A stretch of 64,000 nt of DNA from assembly GCA_027422505.1 (NCBI GenBank), contig JAPQWV010000731.1:124001-188000 (forward strand), given 5' to 3'. The notes under the pieces were generated by a model that did no database searches, was not told where the DNA came from, and saw only the letters and a program-made list of their open reading frames with translations. The stretch comes from Craterostigma plantagineum (lineage: Eukaryota; Streptophyta; Magnoliopsida; Lamiales; Linderniaceae). Shown piece after piece: positions 1 through 11,182 of the stretch; position 1 is the stretch's first letter, and each line of letters begins with the position of its first letter. Position numbers and translations under genes: made by a program.

Positions 1-661
1 GGTTAAATTTTCTTCCCTGTTATTTACTGAAAATAAGTCAATGTATATATAATTTCTTTTACATATCTCCAAAAATATTTACAATAATATCACAAATACA
101 AATGTGTTTATATTAGAACAATTTAAAAATTTAACAACTTGGTGACATTTTGATGATTTTACATTAAACATCCAAATAATATTTGACGATTTTATCAAGA
201 ATGAACAATATTTACTGTTTAGTTTAATATTTTTTCTTTTTAAAATAAGAATCTCAGCATACTCGCTCATTTTTGTTTGCTATATAATGGGTAAATATAT
301 TCTCATTTAAATTTTATCATGAACTTCTGATTGTTGGGTCGCCGTAAACGCAAAGTATACAAATATATATTACGGCACCTCGCCCTCCTCGCTAAAAATA
401 AATATTACGGCCCCCCCAAATACAAAATTCCGGATCCGCCCCTGACGTTGACGGTCGAGCAAGATCGAAGAAGCTGACGGACAGCGAAAGCACGTATTGA
501 CGGTACGGAAGCCAAAAAGGCTTATAACATAGTTCGACATGTAAGTACTAAAACGAAGTGTGCGAAAGCGATTCTAGACGGCAAATGGCTAGCCGCGACG
601 TACGACAGACGAAAGCATGTCAAATTTAAAGAGCGATGAAAGACCCAATTAAGGGGGAATT
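1..661. other. AT-rich intergenic DNA ending in a polypurine tract
   Basis: I recognise no gene here. The first 300 bases are strongly AT-rich. A C-rich run occurs near 410. The last bases before 662 (AAGGGGGAAT, 651-660) look like a retrotransposon polypurine tract, placed directly before a TGTTGG LTR start. The stretch 440-650 is more GC-balanced and may be the 3' end of a decayed Copia internal region, but I could not identify a protein domain in it. Confidence 0.4.
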
Positions 662-1170
662 TGTTGGATATAATCTCAAAGCAATATAAAATAAAATTAA
701 AAATAAAATTGGAAGAAAAAAAAAGAAAAGAACCAAGAAACCAACATGATTAATGATTTAAGTCAAAACACAATATTCATGCAAAAAGATCGTGAAGCAT
801 GCCATAGAAAAAAAATAAGCATGTACATATTGACTTTATTATTTGTAGTACTATATGATGGCATCATGGTGTATCAATGTAAGCATGGGAGAGTAACAGA
901 GTTAAGAGATAAAAATCCACCTCGTCTTATATATATTTCTGTGAGTATACAAATATGCTCTTCTTTCGTCGAGCACCGAATGTGCATGTGAGTGTTACCG
1001 AATGTAACAGAAAAATACGAGCGATCTTAAAATATCCGAAAAGCTACAAACACGATATCATATCAACGCTTCCACAAAATAACAAAAATCTCATCAGTAG
1101 ACTTTTTTGCATTAGAAAAAGATACCTGAAAAGTGATCATATGTAATCAACACGAGCATGTATGAAAACA
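662..1170 (+). repeat. Candidate Copia LTR (3' or solo)
   Basis: The segment starts with TGTTGGATAT immediately after a polypurine tract and can be closed at ...GAAAACA (1170), where the neighbouring minus-strand Copia A reading frame stops matching. The length, about 509 bp, suits a Copia LTR. No second copy is visible in the window, so the right edge is inferred only from the loss of Copia A homology and a CA ending. The small ORFs inside carry no recognisable domain. Confidence 0.4.
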
Positions 1171-1567
1171 GACGACTCCCTAGAACTAGAGACCAAGTGT
1201 TGTTTTCTTCCAGTGCTTTGAACTCACCATACATAGCCTGCTGCCATTCTGTTGGACCCTAGGGTTGAAAATAGTTTTTGGGTTCTTTTCCCATAGAGAT
1301 ATTGCAAATAATCTTCTGATACTGGTATGAAAAGTGTTGCTAAGGACAAAACCTTGAAAATTGGATATGAGGTCTTCGTCTCTGTCACTCTGTTACATAG
1401 ATAATCTCTCAAGTAGGCTGGCCTCTTGGTTTGCCTTGTTGGCCTTCGGCTCATTTCTTGAGCAGTCTACTGTTGTTCACAGCCAATCTGATTGCTGTTG
1501 TTCTTCCCTATCCAATGCTATCTGCTGTGCCTTCACAGATTCATTTCTCTCAATGGGGAAGCCTTCA

Positions 1568-2220
1568 TCAGCTAACAGATGGTTGTTGACATTTGAAGGG
1601 AAAATCATCCTCTTTGAATCTTACATCCTTGGACATAAACACTTCCCTTGTTCTTATATCCAGCACCTTGTACCCCTTGATCCCATTGGGATAGCCCAAG
1701 AACACACACTCACGAGCTCTAGCATCAAACGTCTTCCTACCTGCTGAGAGTGTTGAAACAAAACAAAAGGAACCAAACAAACGTAGCATATTGTAGTCTA
1801 TTGGTCTCCGAAACAATATCTCATAAGGACTTCTATTTCGTAGTAACGCAGAGGGTGTTCTATTAATCAAATATGGTGTTGTCATGATGCATTCAGACCA
1901 ATATCTGATTGGTACTCCTGACTGCAAATATAATGCTCGATCTACGTTTAAAAAGTGTTGATGTTTTCTTTCTACTATAGAGTTTTGCAGTGGAGTTTGT
2001 ACGCAGATAGGTGATGGAAAATTCCTTTACTCCTAAACAAATCAGCCATGTCAAACTCCTTAGAATTATCAGTTCTCACATATTTAATTTTACACTTGAA
2101 CTGTGTTCTATTAGAACCATGAAATATGTAAGACTGTCCTAACCTCATATTTCTGCTTGATCATGGAAACCCAAGTGAATCTAGAGTGATAATCTACTAT
2201 GGTAATGAAGTACTGATGTC
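1568..2220 (-). pseudogene. Copia A integrase core and C-terminal region
   Basis: Integrase inserts the cDNA into the genome. The catalytic core is recognisable across frame breaks: RTDNSKEF (second Asp) near 2.05 kb, and QTPLQNSIVERKHQHFLNV with the catalytic Glu near 1.95 kb. The uninterrupted reading frame 1568-1927 continues with RYWSECIMTTPYLINRTPS, then PYEILFRRP, LFGSFCFVSTL, ARECVFLGYPNGIKGY and the strand VFMSKDVRFKEDDFPF, all standard for the region between Copia integrase and RT. RT begins near 1250 and is cut at about 1171. Confidence 0.8.
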
Positions 2221-2987
2221 CTAACTGTGAAGCAACTTGAAATGGCCCCCATACATCGCAATGCACCAAGTCAAAGACAGAACACGCAGATTTATTATCA
2301 TTAGGAAATTATATCTTTTCTGTTTGGCAACCGGGCAAATTTTAGAATAAGAGCTTACAGAATTATCATGCTCTAATGAAGATCTACGGAAGTCTATGAC
2401 TTTATTAGATGGGTGACCTAACCTCTTATGCCAAAGATCAATAGACACTTTATAAGAAAAGCTGTCCTATCAGGAACTAAACTATGCAAGCAGAATCAGT
2501 TGAGTCAGCTTGCATTACATACAGCCCTGCCAACAGTTTTCCCCTGCCAATCACTCGTAGAGAATGATCCTGCCCACAAAGTCATTAGCTTGGAAAGAGA
2601 ACTTATAGCCTCTATTAATTGCCAACAGCTGGACATTAGGTTAAAATGGAACTGGGGCACTAGCAAAACATCTGTCAAAGTTATCAGCTTATTAATAGCA
2701 AATGAACCTGCTCTGTTTACTTTGATGATGGAATTATCTGGTAAAGTCACATTTGATTCATCAATCTCATGCACATCAGATAATAGATTCTCATTCCCAC
2801 AAGCATGCCTAGTTGCACTAGAATCTACAAGCCACATACTTGTATCAGTCAGCTCAGGTAAATTAAAAGAGAGGCATATACCTGCTGTCGTACCTGCTAG
2901 CTTATCACTGTGTTGTGCTGATCCTTCATTGGCCATTGGCAAATTGGTCACTGATTGGTCTATAAGAGCCTTCAAGCTCTGTAACAT
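2221..2987 (-). pseudogene. Copia A protease and GAG-pre-integrase
   Basis: The aspartic protease cleaves the gag-pol polyprotein. The segment at 2505-2987 carries WLVDSSATRHACGNENLL, where the usual active site is D-S/T-G-A; here the glycine is replaced by serine (DSSA), so activity is doubtful even apart from frame breaks. Downstream are the typical DVLLVPQFHFNLMSS strand and, in a new frame at 2221-2448, the GAG-pre-integrase signature DLWHKRLGHPSNKV with a zinc-binding-type C-P-V-A-K-Q segment. The frame is lost between these pieces. Confidence 0.8.
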
Positions 2988-2999
2988 GCAGATGTAACC

Positions 3000-4023
3000 T
3001 GAAGTTGGACCAGTGAATCTCCAGCACCCGAGGCAGAAGCTTGCTGATGACCTGATTGGCCTACTTCACTTGCTGTCTCCATGAAGACTTGATTCACTCT
3101 ACCATTCCTGAACTTAGAACTTGTCTTAAAGCCTGGTGGGAATCCATGTATCTGGTAGCAAGTATCAACAATGTGACCTCTTTTGTTGCAATGTGTACAA
3201 AGAGGTTTCTGAGCATCTTTCCTCTAATTATAAGTGATCTTTCTGCAATGTTCCGGATCTCCATTAGCTGCCAATATGGCTATACTATTAACCTGATCCT
3301 CACTTGATCTGATCAAGCCTGAGACCATTGATCTCTGTTTCTCTTCCTGAATTAGCAGAGAGAACACCTTGTTTATAGGTGGTAGGCGATCCATGAGAAG
3401 TATTTGTCCTCTGATCTGAGAATAGGATTCATTTAAGCCCATCAAGAATGCAAGAACATAGTCTTCATCCAGATGATCCTTCGGCTCTTAATTCCCACAC
3501 AGGTGCATTGACAGATAGGCCAGTAACTAGATAACTCGTCCAACAGTATTTTCAATCTGGTAAAATACACAGAAATAGGATTTGTGCCCTGTGCATGATT
3601 AATAAGTTCTCTTTTCAGCTGAAAGATCCTCGGTTTGTTACTTTGCCCAAACCTCTCTTGAAGATCTATCCACGCCTCTCTTGCTGATGAACTATACAGA
3701 ATACTCGCAGAAATTTTCTAGGACACCGAGTTGAGAATCCAAGAAATGATAACATTGTTATTCCTCTTCCATACACTCATCTGGTTCTGATGTGCTGCCT
3801 CATTTGAGGATTTGCAATCGGCTCTTTGAGATCTCCGTTAACGAATCCCTCTTTGTTCCTTCCTATGAGTGCTATCATCATAGCTCTACTCCATATAGCA
3901 TAATTGCCCCCAATCAATTGTTCATGAACCAGAATTTACCCCGAATTATCATTATTGTTCCAGAAATAGGGATCATTGATGAGGACAACTGAGCTCCCTG
4001 ATGAGGTTGATGCGCAGTTGCCA
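3000..4023 (-). pseudogene. gag: Copia A gag (capsid/nucleocapsid), frameshifted
   Basis: Gag packages element RNA into cytoplasmic virus-like particles. The Met codon near 4023 begins MATAHQPHQG. The conserved gag core follows in broken frames: a G-x-NYAIWSRAM-type segment, WILNSVS, then LQERFGQSNKPRIFQLKREL. An intact piece at 3224-3445 reads MMGLNESYSQIRGQILLMD, typical of plant Copia gag (Retrotran_gag family). A CCHC zinc knuckle (CTHCNKRGHIVDTC) lies at 3158-3199, followed by YQIHGFPPG. Several frame changes and stops make it non-functional. The start is chosen because it follows the primer site by about 80 bp, the usual Copia layout. Confidence 0.8.
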
Positions 4024-4099
4024 TGATGAATCTAGTAAATTGGAGTCGATCTCAACGATCTGGAATGACGATTCTTGTGAATTACAGCTCAAAGTTGTT

Positions 4100-4110
4100 C
4101 TCTGATACCA
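4100..4110 (-). promoter_or_regulatory. Primer binding site of Copia A (tRNA-iMet)
   Basis: On the minus strand this reads TGGTATCAGAG, matching the 3' end of plant initiator tRNA-Met, the usual primer for Copia reverse transcription. It lies two bases after the inferred LTR end (...ACGACA at 4113) and about 80 bases before the gag start, which fixes the orientation of element A. Confidence 0.85.
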
Positions 4111-4112
4111 TA

Positions 4113-4370
4113 TGTCGTACATATAACAACTATCTGTCGATTACATTCTAGCAAAAACGACTACATAAAAAAAACTTCAGAAATGCACATTCGATAAAAC
4201 AGTTTAAAAAGAACAAAATATCATATTTATTGCGAGTAGTGGATTTATCTGTTTAATCGCTGATCACTCTGCTCCTCCCTCAGCTTACTCGCCGTCTCCT
4301 CTATTACATCGTTCAACAAAGCACACTCTCTCTTACCCATATACGAGTACAAGATGTGGCGAGTGAATTA
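4113..4370 (-). repeat. Copia A 5' LTR (outer edge approximate)
   Basis: The inner edge is set by the primer binding site: on the minus strand the LTR ends ...GTACGACA, followed by TA and the primer site. The outer edge is not certain, because the matching 3' LTR is missing. Loss of LTR-like composition around 4.37-4.4 kb, before a poly-T run, is the best guess. Confidence 0.45.
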
Positions 4371-4413
4371 AATTTTTTAGGCTTGGTCTTATGAGTATAC
4401 ATGAGCCGAGCAG

Positions 4414-4435
4414 TTTTTTTTTTTTTTTTTTTTTT
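4414..4435 (+). repeat. Poly-T tract
   Basis: A run of 22 T. Two related AT-rich copies of an ATGTATGGAGGAAA-type phrase follow at about 4459 and 4495, suggesting slippage-prone local duplication. Confidence 0.9.
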
Positions 4436-4551
4436 GGAGGGAACTGAACATTTTTTTTATGTATGGAGGAAAAATTTTTCTTAACAGTTTTTTTATGTAT
4501 GGAGGAAATATTTTTTTTTTTACTTCTAGCACACGTTACTGCTCACAATTG

Positions 4552-4552
<1 letters not shown>

Positions 4553-4605
<53 letters not shown>
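4553..4605 (+). repeat. (CT)n microsatellite
   Basis: A perfect CT dinucleotide array of about 53 bp. It is translated as Ser-Leu repeats in a spurious 61-codon frame, which I do not call as a gene. Confidence 0.97.
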
Positions 4606-4608
<3 letters not shown>

Positions 4609-6090
4609 CTATTATGCCATGCATGTATATATATAGATATATAGTAATGAGGATAACTATGAATGTGCAGAAATGAAAAACATGCGTATCAATTTTTATA
4701 GGCTATATCTTTGACTTTGCAGCCCATTTTGTTAGTTTTCTTCCCAAGAGGTTTCCTTAGATTGTTCTCTTGATTTGTCCAAGATTCATGCGGCTTCCCT
4801 TGTTTTCTTATTGTATTATTTTTGTTATTGGTATGGACCTACCTTGAGCTTATTCAACAATATCCTACTCTACAACAGATATAACCATGAATTCATTCAT
4901 CTTATACATCTATGCCTCCCCCTCCATGTATCATCTAGTGCAATTTTTTGAATCAAAGATGCATGAATAGATGATGGATGAACGACTCATACGACATACG
5001 ATCGGTTTTACGTTCTTGATCGCGAGTTAGAACCATACGCACTTCGCTTGATAATCATGATCGAGTATGCATTCATTTTCCCTTGTAATGGTACTGTGAT
5101 CTACAAATGAATACCAAAGTCTTATATCCCACCCCAAACTGAGCCTTAATACTACATCAAACATTAAAAAAGGGATAACAGGAAGAAAAGAAGAGCAGAC
5201 TTACGAAGCAGACACAGATTTGCGTTTACTTTCATTTCAATTTATACATGTTCGTTTCTTACATGCATGTTTCATAACCTTTGCATCATCTTTCCTCTTC
5301 TGTTCTTGCCATTTCTTATTTTTTTCTTCTACAAGTTCCACTCTTTTATCGCAGCAACACAGCCACGAAAGGAGCTCTCGACGATCGCTAAGTACGTTGT
5401 CCAGGCCGATTCATTGCTGCTACATACATACCTTCGAAAGTTTTGCTAAAGTTCATCTTCTGACTATTTATTTATAGAAGAAAATATTCAATATGATCGC
5501 CTTATTAGTACATGCATCCTATTCTCGTTATTTTCACACTTCTAACTGCATCAAGATGATGCACAAAAGAACACCGTGTGTATGCAACAAACATTAACTG
5601 GTAACTACATCAGAAACAAAGAGATAACTGAACTTAACTATCTTTACAAAATCCTAATCACTGTGCTGCCATTCTTCTTATTGTTTGTCCCATAAATGCA
5701 TATGATGTTTCTTTATTTTTACTTTATTAAGCAACACAGTAACCACCGGCCATTGGACCAAGTAAACTAGGGTTAGTCACACTAAATCAAGCTCGTGTTT
5801 GACAGATTCACTCAATTGATAGATATTGAGATTCACAACTATCACATATTCCTTCAATTAGCTTACACCACATAGCATTATTAGCATATGTATAAAATCT
5901 CCAAAGACTATATAGGACGCACAACGCATGAAATAAAAAAACCTGAGAATGGTTTATTAAAGACAACCACACATTGAATAATAGTCGATGAAATGAAACC
6001 AGTTGAATCAAGGAGAAAGCTAAAAAGAGTTGATATAATTTAAAAGATCGACAAGCCAATAAAATCAGCAAACCACTTCTGAGATTCTAC
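4606..6090. other. Low-copy intergenic DNA, no confident gene
   Basis: Nothing here matches a transposon domain. A plus-strand frame of 60 codons (5267-5449) begins with a very hydrophobic stretch (about residues 5-23, FPLLFLPFLIFFF core) that could be a membrane anchor or signal segment, and an overlapping 85-codon frame runs 5220-5477. Neither has further recognisable features, so I regard them as chance or remnants. The tract probably includes the 3' flank of the F-box gene, which is transcribed towards it. Confidence 0.5.
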
Positions 6091-7268
6091 TCATTTTGGA
6101 AGGGGAACCAAACTTTCAACATAGATCGCCGTCGAACTGAAATTGTGAATATTCCCTTTCTGAGAGTACACAAAGCTGTTATCCCGAGGATCGTATACAA
6201 CTAGCTGACCCCCACGGCCCAACAGATACTTTCCGTCCAACAAGATACACAAACGATAAGCGAATGCATTATCAATCGAATAAGGCATACCAACATAAGG
6301 AATGCGAACTAATTTAGTCCAAGATTCTCTGACGCCGTACTCCCTTAGAACCCAAACATCTGCATGGTCCCTCGAATAGCTGTGTAAATAACGCAAATGC
6401 ATCCTTCTAAAATTCCTATAGATACATCTGAAAAGTTATCCTCGTAATTCGGCTGTTCGATTGTTCCACAGACTTGATCGCATAAACCGAGGCTCATAAT
6501 ATCCCGAGCATATGATTGGTCATCCTTCTCACGTAATAGTAAAAAGTGAAACCTTCCGTCTGCAAATATCACATATGACCCTTTAACATCATCAACACTC
6601 TTCCATAATCGTTCTTTAAGCTGTATATCTTTACCATAAGCTTCATCTTAGCATCAACTTCACTAAAATACAAAAAAAGCCCAACAACCTTGTAATCGTC
6701 GTTAAGTTCATCATAACCTATGCCATATTCGGTTTTTATTGCACCATCAGTAGGAAATTCCTTTGACATTTTCGTAGAAGGGTTCCATATAAAGGTATGC
6801 TTGGGTTTATACCTGGGAAAGCCACGATGAAAAACGGTAACACATAACAACCCATAGCAAGAACCAGATATGTTATAACCCCATTCATTGTCTACGATGG
6901 GACCATTGACTGCATCAGTCAAAAGATCAACAACGACGGAACTAACTGAACCATGATGAATGTTACGGTGAATTGAATCGTACCGAACACCTAACATCAG
7001 CCTGTAATTGGAGCGATTCTCATTGGGTGGAATATTTGAGGTGGGCTTTGATGAATTTAGGCGAGGAAATCAAATCGAGCCATGATTTTGAAACGCACCT
7101 GAACTTCAATAGGGATTTTACGGACAACCTTACCAAGATTTCTTCAACGATGTCCCGAGGAATAAAGGGCATTTCTTCAATTATAATGGTTTCAATTGCG
7201 TCGTGGATGGCTTTGGTTTTCTTGAATTGATAATGTGTTGGTGTCAATGAAGCTTTGTTATTTTCCAT
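6091..7268 (-). pseudogene. F-box/F-box-associated protein gene with three frameshifts
   Basis: F-box proteins are substrate receptors of SCF ubiquitin ligases. The start at 7268 ([10 protein letters not shown]) opens a frame with an F-box at about residues 34-70 ([20 protein letters not shown], then CVSKSW). The C-terminal F-box-associated region follows: IWNPSTKMSKEFP, GIGYDELNDDYKVVG, then DVKGSYVIFADGRFHFL, DVWVLREYGVRESW and YDPRDNSFVYSQK. Total length, about 390 residues, is normal for the plant F-box/kelch (At3g23880-like) group. The frame is lost three times by one-base changes: near 7021 (after KYSTQ), near 6600 (at KNDY/LWKSVDD) and near 6385. No splice sites bridge these points convincingly. 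A TATA-like GATATATAAT lies upstream at about 7362-7371. It is a recent pseudogene or an intact gene with consensus errors. Confidence 0.85.
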
Positions 7269-7703
7269 CGGAAACGAAATAGAGATACTCGTTATAGGTT
7301 GGGCAGAAATTACTGATGAATTGATGCGATGGATGAAGAAAGAGATCGATGCGATGGATGATGATATATAATGTCTTGAGCTAGACGATAAATACGCAAC
7401 TGCTCCACATAATCATGGGAATTTGCACATTTATTATTTTATTTTACAATATTTATTTTCACAAATAGAGACTCAAGATATAGGTTGTTCATAGAGCTGT
7501 TAAAACGGACTAATTCATATGGCGTTTTGCTTTCGTCAGGCTGACGACCATGAGCTTGAGATCAACGTTCAAAGATAATCGTTTCATTCTCTCTTCCAAC
7601 ACAAACCGTGTGCCACATCATCAAATCCTGAAAATAAAAAATAAAGGAGAGAGAGAGAGATGTAAGCAACAAGCGTAATCCAAGATAATGCAACACTTTT
7701 ATT

Positions 7704-7822
7704 ACATGCGGGCCGGACCGTAGCCCGCCACTGGCGGGGCGGGCCAGGCAAGCCCGCCAGTTGGAAAATGATGGCCCGCCCCGTCTGCGGGTGGGTAGCG
7801 GGCCTGACGGGCTTAGCCCGCC
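7704..7822. repeat. GC-rich CCCGCC/GGCGGG repeat block, possible hAT end
   Basis: This short, very GC-rich island in AT-rich surroundings is built of GCGGGCCGG, AGCCCGCC and GGCGGGGCGGGCC words in both orientations. Such subterminal CCCGCC repeats are common at the ends of plant hAT elements, but I see no terminal repeat pair or target duplication. The overlapping 85-codon frame on the minus strand is a by-product of the composition. Confidence 0.35.
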
Positions 7823-8097
7823 AATTTTTAAAAAGTAACAAAAAAAAGAAAAAATAATTAAAAAATAAGAAAATAAAAAATTAAAGAATTCAACTTGGAA
7901 AATATATGTATAATTTAATCAACTTTTTAATATTAATTATTTATGTTATTAAAAAACTCAAAAAATATCAAAATCAATATTAATTTATTTATAAATCTTA
8001 TTATTTAGTATAATTTATATATAATATATATTATTATATTATAACTTATGAATAACATGAAGATTGCAGGAGAAAACAAAAAATGGCCAATGATATA

Positions 8098-8232
8098 TGG
8101 AGCAATTTAGTCCTCGATGTTTTCCGAGAACCAATTTAGTCCGCGACATTGTCGATTTTGAACCAATTTGGTACTTCCGTCTGTATTGCCGTTAATTTCG
8201 ATGTAAATGCCACATGTCGACACCCCGACTAG
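8098..8232 (+). repeat. End of a dispersed TIR repeat (family T, left-end orientation)
   Basis: The phrase order CAATTTAGTCC, GACATTGTCGATTTTGAACC, CCGTTAATTTCGATG, ACATGTCGAC also occurs in the left end of the element at 22.84 kb and, reversed, at 23.78-23.87 and 25.48-25.64 kb. It is one end of a repeated DNA element; no partner end is obvious nearby. Confidence 0.6.
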
Positions 8233-8235
8233 CAG

Positions 8236-8325
8236 ACCATTATATTACAACTTACAATAATAGAACATTATTATATTACAACTTACAATAATAGAACATT
8301 ATTATATTACAACTTGTGTGAATAA
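8236..8325 (+). repeat. 31-bp tandem repeat, about 3 copies
   Basis: Units begin CATTATTATATTACAAC and recur with a 31 bp period (one full unit 8266-8296). The first copy lacks three bases and the last decays after ACAACTTG. AT-rich minisatellite. Confidence 0.85.
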
Positions 8326-8419
8326 TATGAACAATGTAATGGAAATGGATAATGAAGCTGCATTGTATCATTTGTAATGTAATGTCACCCCTTACAAAGG
8401 TGATTTATTTAGTACAACA

Positions 8420-9220
8420 TGTTGATGTTGAGCTTTCAACATTAACAATGATGGGGTAATATTCGAGTTAATATTTATTGGCCGAGAACGTTCCCTATCT
8501 CAGTTTTATCTTTCATGCCCAAAATATATTTTATTGATGACATGACGTTTTTCTAGTGATATGTAGGATTTGGATAAGTGCTGGAATGGATCAAACCGTG
8601 GGAAATAGGAGTGGAACAAAAGGAGCGAAAATAGGAAAGCAGCTTACTAAATATAGGATGCTTGGAGCTTAAGTGAAGACCGAGCTATTGGAGCTGAGCA
8701 AGTCATGACCTAACGGTCACTAACGGACCAAATCTACTTTGTGGACGTTAGTGGACGTTGCTAAGTCCATGAGTGGAGTAACACCCAAGTCGAAGGAGTA
8801 TATAACGGCGACTTCATTTCCCGGACACTTGACGAAGTTTTTTGACGAGTGCAAAGAACGAGCGACCTTCGAGCGAGTGATCACGAGATTATTTTGGCCT
8901 AGTATTTCTATTTCCAAAACGTCATTGGACTTTGTAGTTTTTCAGGATCGTTTAGATTCGTAGTTTTTCTAGGCTTGTCTTTACGATCTCTTGATCGTCG
9001 TTTTGCCATCCATTGCTATAGTGGAATTTCACCTTGAGGCACGTAGCAAGTTTATTTACTTGCTGCACAAAAGTTTATCTCGTGTCATTTCATTTCGTCA
9101 CTAAGTTCTTTCTATTTCCGCTGTGCGATTCAACTGTGAGATTGAGTGTTAACCCGACATTTCATCCAACATCAGTTTACAACTTAGTAGTTTACATCCA
9201 TTTCTAACGGGACCCCCTTC
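8420..9220 (+). repeat. Probable 5' LTR of Sirevirus-like Copia B
   Basis: The segment lies just upstream of the primer binding site at 9225. It starts around TGTTGAGCTTTCAACATT (about 8426) and includes a TATA box, TATATAA at 8799-8805. The 3' LTR is not found, so both edges are approximate. Its ends carry the same ATGTTG/CAACAT words that recur through the element. A 74-codon frame at 8739-8963 inside it has no known domain. Confidence 0.5.
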
Positions 9221-9224
9221 AAAG

Positions 9225-9236
9225 TGGTATCATAGC
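9225..9236 (+). promoter_or_regulatory. Primer binding site of Copia B (tRNA-iMet, one mismatch)
   Basis: TGGTATCATAGC differs by one base from the usual plant Copia primer site TGGTATCAGAGC. It precedes the gag start codon (9275) by about 40 bases. Confidence 0.8.
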
Positions 9237-9274
9237 ATACGCTTGACGTTACTAAGCGCAAAGATTCGTCGACA

Positions 9275-11160
9275 ATGGATGTTAGAAGTTCGAATTACAT
9301 CGGCAAAGTACCAGTGTTAGACGGCACCATGCGTATTGGAAGGTTCACGTTCGGCAGTGCATCAAGTCTATCGATGTGCGTGCATGGGAATCGGTACTCA
9401 ATGGATACACTCCTCCTCGGACAACCCCTGATGCTGATGGAGAAGTCTTTGACAAGCCAGTCGAAGAATGGACGGTAGCTGAGTGAAACACAGCAGAGTT
9501 CAACGACAAAGCATTGAATGCCATCTTCTCTTCGATGGACATTTTTATGTTCAAAATCATTCAGAATTGTGCAACCCCAAAGAACGCATGGGATCTACTT
9601 CAGAGGTACTGCGAAGGCGATGAAAGTGTGAAGGAAACCAAATTACGGCTCCTACTCAATCAGTTCGAGAACATAAGGATCAAGGAGGATGAAGACATCA
9701 CCACTTACTTTGGATAGCTCTTGACGATATCAAGCGAATGCTCCAGCCTTGGAGATCCAATCGCCAATAAGGTATTAAATTCTAAAGCAACACGTACTCT
9801 AACTGAAAGTTTAATGTGAAGGTAGTGGCGGTCGATGAAGCCCACAACCTGTCCACATTGGAGTTCAACACCTTAATGAACATCATGAAGAATTATGAGA
9901 CCAATCTTGAAGTCCAAAAGAGGGCCTCTCACGGGAAAGGTCTTGCTCTTGTCAGTTAACCATCCATTGTTCAAACCGAGGACGACACTGACAATGATGA
10001 TGATACGGTTATGTTTGTGAAGAACTTCGCTAAGTTTCTCAGGAAAAAAAGAAGAATGTTGAGCGAAATACTGGCCCAACATTCAGAAAAGGACAGAATG
10101 TCGGAGCTGAACCCTCTTCTGCTCCTCCGTTCCTAAAGCGCAAACCAGATGCTAAAAAGAAGAATCTCGCCTATCATTCTGTAAGATGCTATGAATGTCA
10201 AGGTTGGGGACACTATGCCGCACGGGTGCGAACACGCTTCGCAAACGTGGGAAATCGCTTTGGGTGGACCTATCCGACGACGAAGATGAAGAGTTGTCCC
10301 CTACACAGACCAAGCAATCATCAGTGACAATCCAGTCATTCTCTGACGGTAAAGAAGAGGAAGATCATTAAATCGGCTTCACTGCGGTAACTGATGTTGA
10401 GCCAACATCTGACTCAACATCTGAAAAATATATTACTTTCGATTATGATGATTCAAACTGTTTTGATGGGTATTCTAGTGTTGATGATGCAGAGTTAGAA
10501 GCTGACGCTTGTGTAGAATTTCAAGTCAATGAAGCCGTCAAGATGATGTCCGCACAATATGAGAAGGAAAAGGCGAGGAAAATGCTAAGAACGAAAATAT
10601 GATCAAAAGCTTGGTGGATGGTATGAACAAGATGGAGGCCGTACTGACACGTAAGGACAATGAAATTGACACCCTTTAAAAACAAGTCAACGAGGCCTAC
10701 GAAACTTTCACGAAGTTGAACAAAGGTAAATTGACCCTTGATGAGGTATTGTCTTTAGGTATTTTCGATAAGCAAGGCTTAGGATTTAATTCTTAGCCTA
10801 CTAATGCTTCAGATTCTGTTCTACATGATAGACCTAAGATAATCTTTGTCAAGGAGAAAGCGGAGCATGTTGCGAACGAAAGTAGTGAGATTTCAGTTGT
10901 TAAAAAGACTATTAAGCATGCCGCCAGTAAGGATAGACAATATAAATGTAATTATTGCATGCAACCTGGTCATATTAAGCCATACTGCTGGAAGTTGAAG
11001 GGGGAGATTTCTGCCAAGAAATCGATGTCGGCTGAAATGTCACACTCAACATTGAGAAATCAGTGTTGAAAGATATGTCTGGAGATAATTCCGCTGGCTC
11101 ACCTTCAAATTCTGGAAATCCAATTGCTGTTGTTTCACCTAAGAAAGTTTGGGTAGCGAA
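9275..11160 (+). pseudogene. gag: Copia B (Sirevirus-like) gag with two zinc knuckles
   Basis: The coat protein of the virus-like particle. It starts MDVRSSNYIGKV. After an early frameshift the core reads RAWESVLNGYTPP, WTVAE, then in another frame DKALNAIFSSMD, NCATPKNAWDLLQRY, KETKLRLLLNQFENIR and DEDITTYF. One knuckle near 10.19 kb (CYECQGWGHYAARV) has lost its last Cys. A second near 10.95 kb is intact (CNYCMQPGHIKPYC, followed by WKLKG). Long gag regions with an extra downstream knuckle are typical of Sireviruses. In-frame stops occur at about 9484, 9716 and several later points. Between the knuckles lies an acidic, presumably linker, region. Confidence 0.8.
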
Positions 11161-11182
11161 GTCCGTACATAAATGAAATGTT

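Larger units (their letters stand above)
1171..4112 (-). mobile_element. Copia element A, 5' part (gag to start of RT), truncated
   Basis: A Ty1-copia retrotransposon is read on the minus strand. From its 5' end it has a primer binding site (4110 down to 4100), gag start (Met codon near 4023), zinc knuckle (3158-3199), protease (about 2.83 kb), GAG-pre-integrase (about 2.4 kb), integrase core and C-terminus (about 1.59-2.2 kb), then the very start of reverse transcriptase near 1.17-1.25 kb (key residues EENNTWSLV). The rest of RT, RNase H and the 3' LTR are absent. The cut coincides with the edge of the LTR-like segment ending at 1170, so that element probably interrupted or replaced the 3' half. 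Frameshifts and stops are frequent; the element is dead. Confidence 0.85.

Noticed and set aside
4553..4605. Ser-Leu repeat protein from the CT array
   Set aside because: Pure microsatellite translation.
5220..5477. Hydrophobic short ORFs as a membrane-protein gene
   Set aside because: Two overlapping frames of 60-85 codons with a hydrophobic start, but no conserved domain, no exon partners and low-complexity T-rich DNA underneath.
7584..7841. 85-codon Pro/Ala/Arg-rich minus ORF
   Set aside because: Created by GGCGGG/CCCGCC repeats; no start context or homology.
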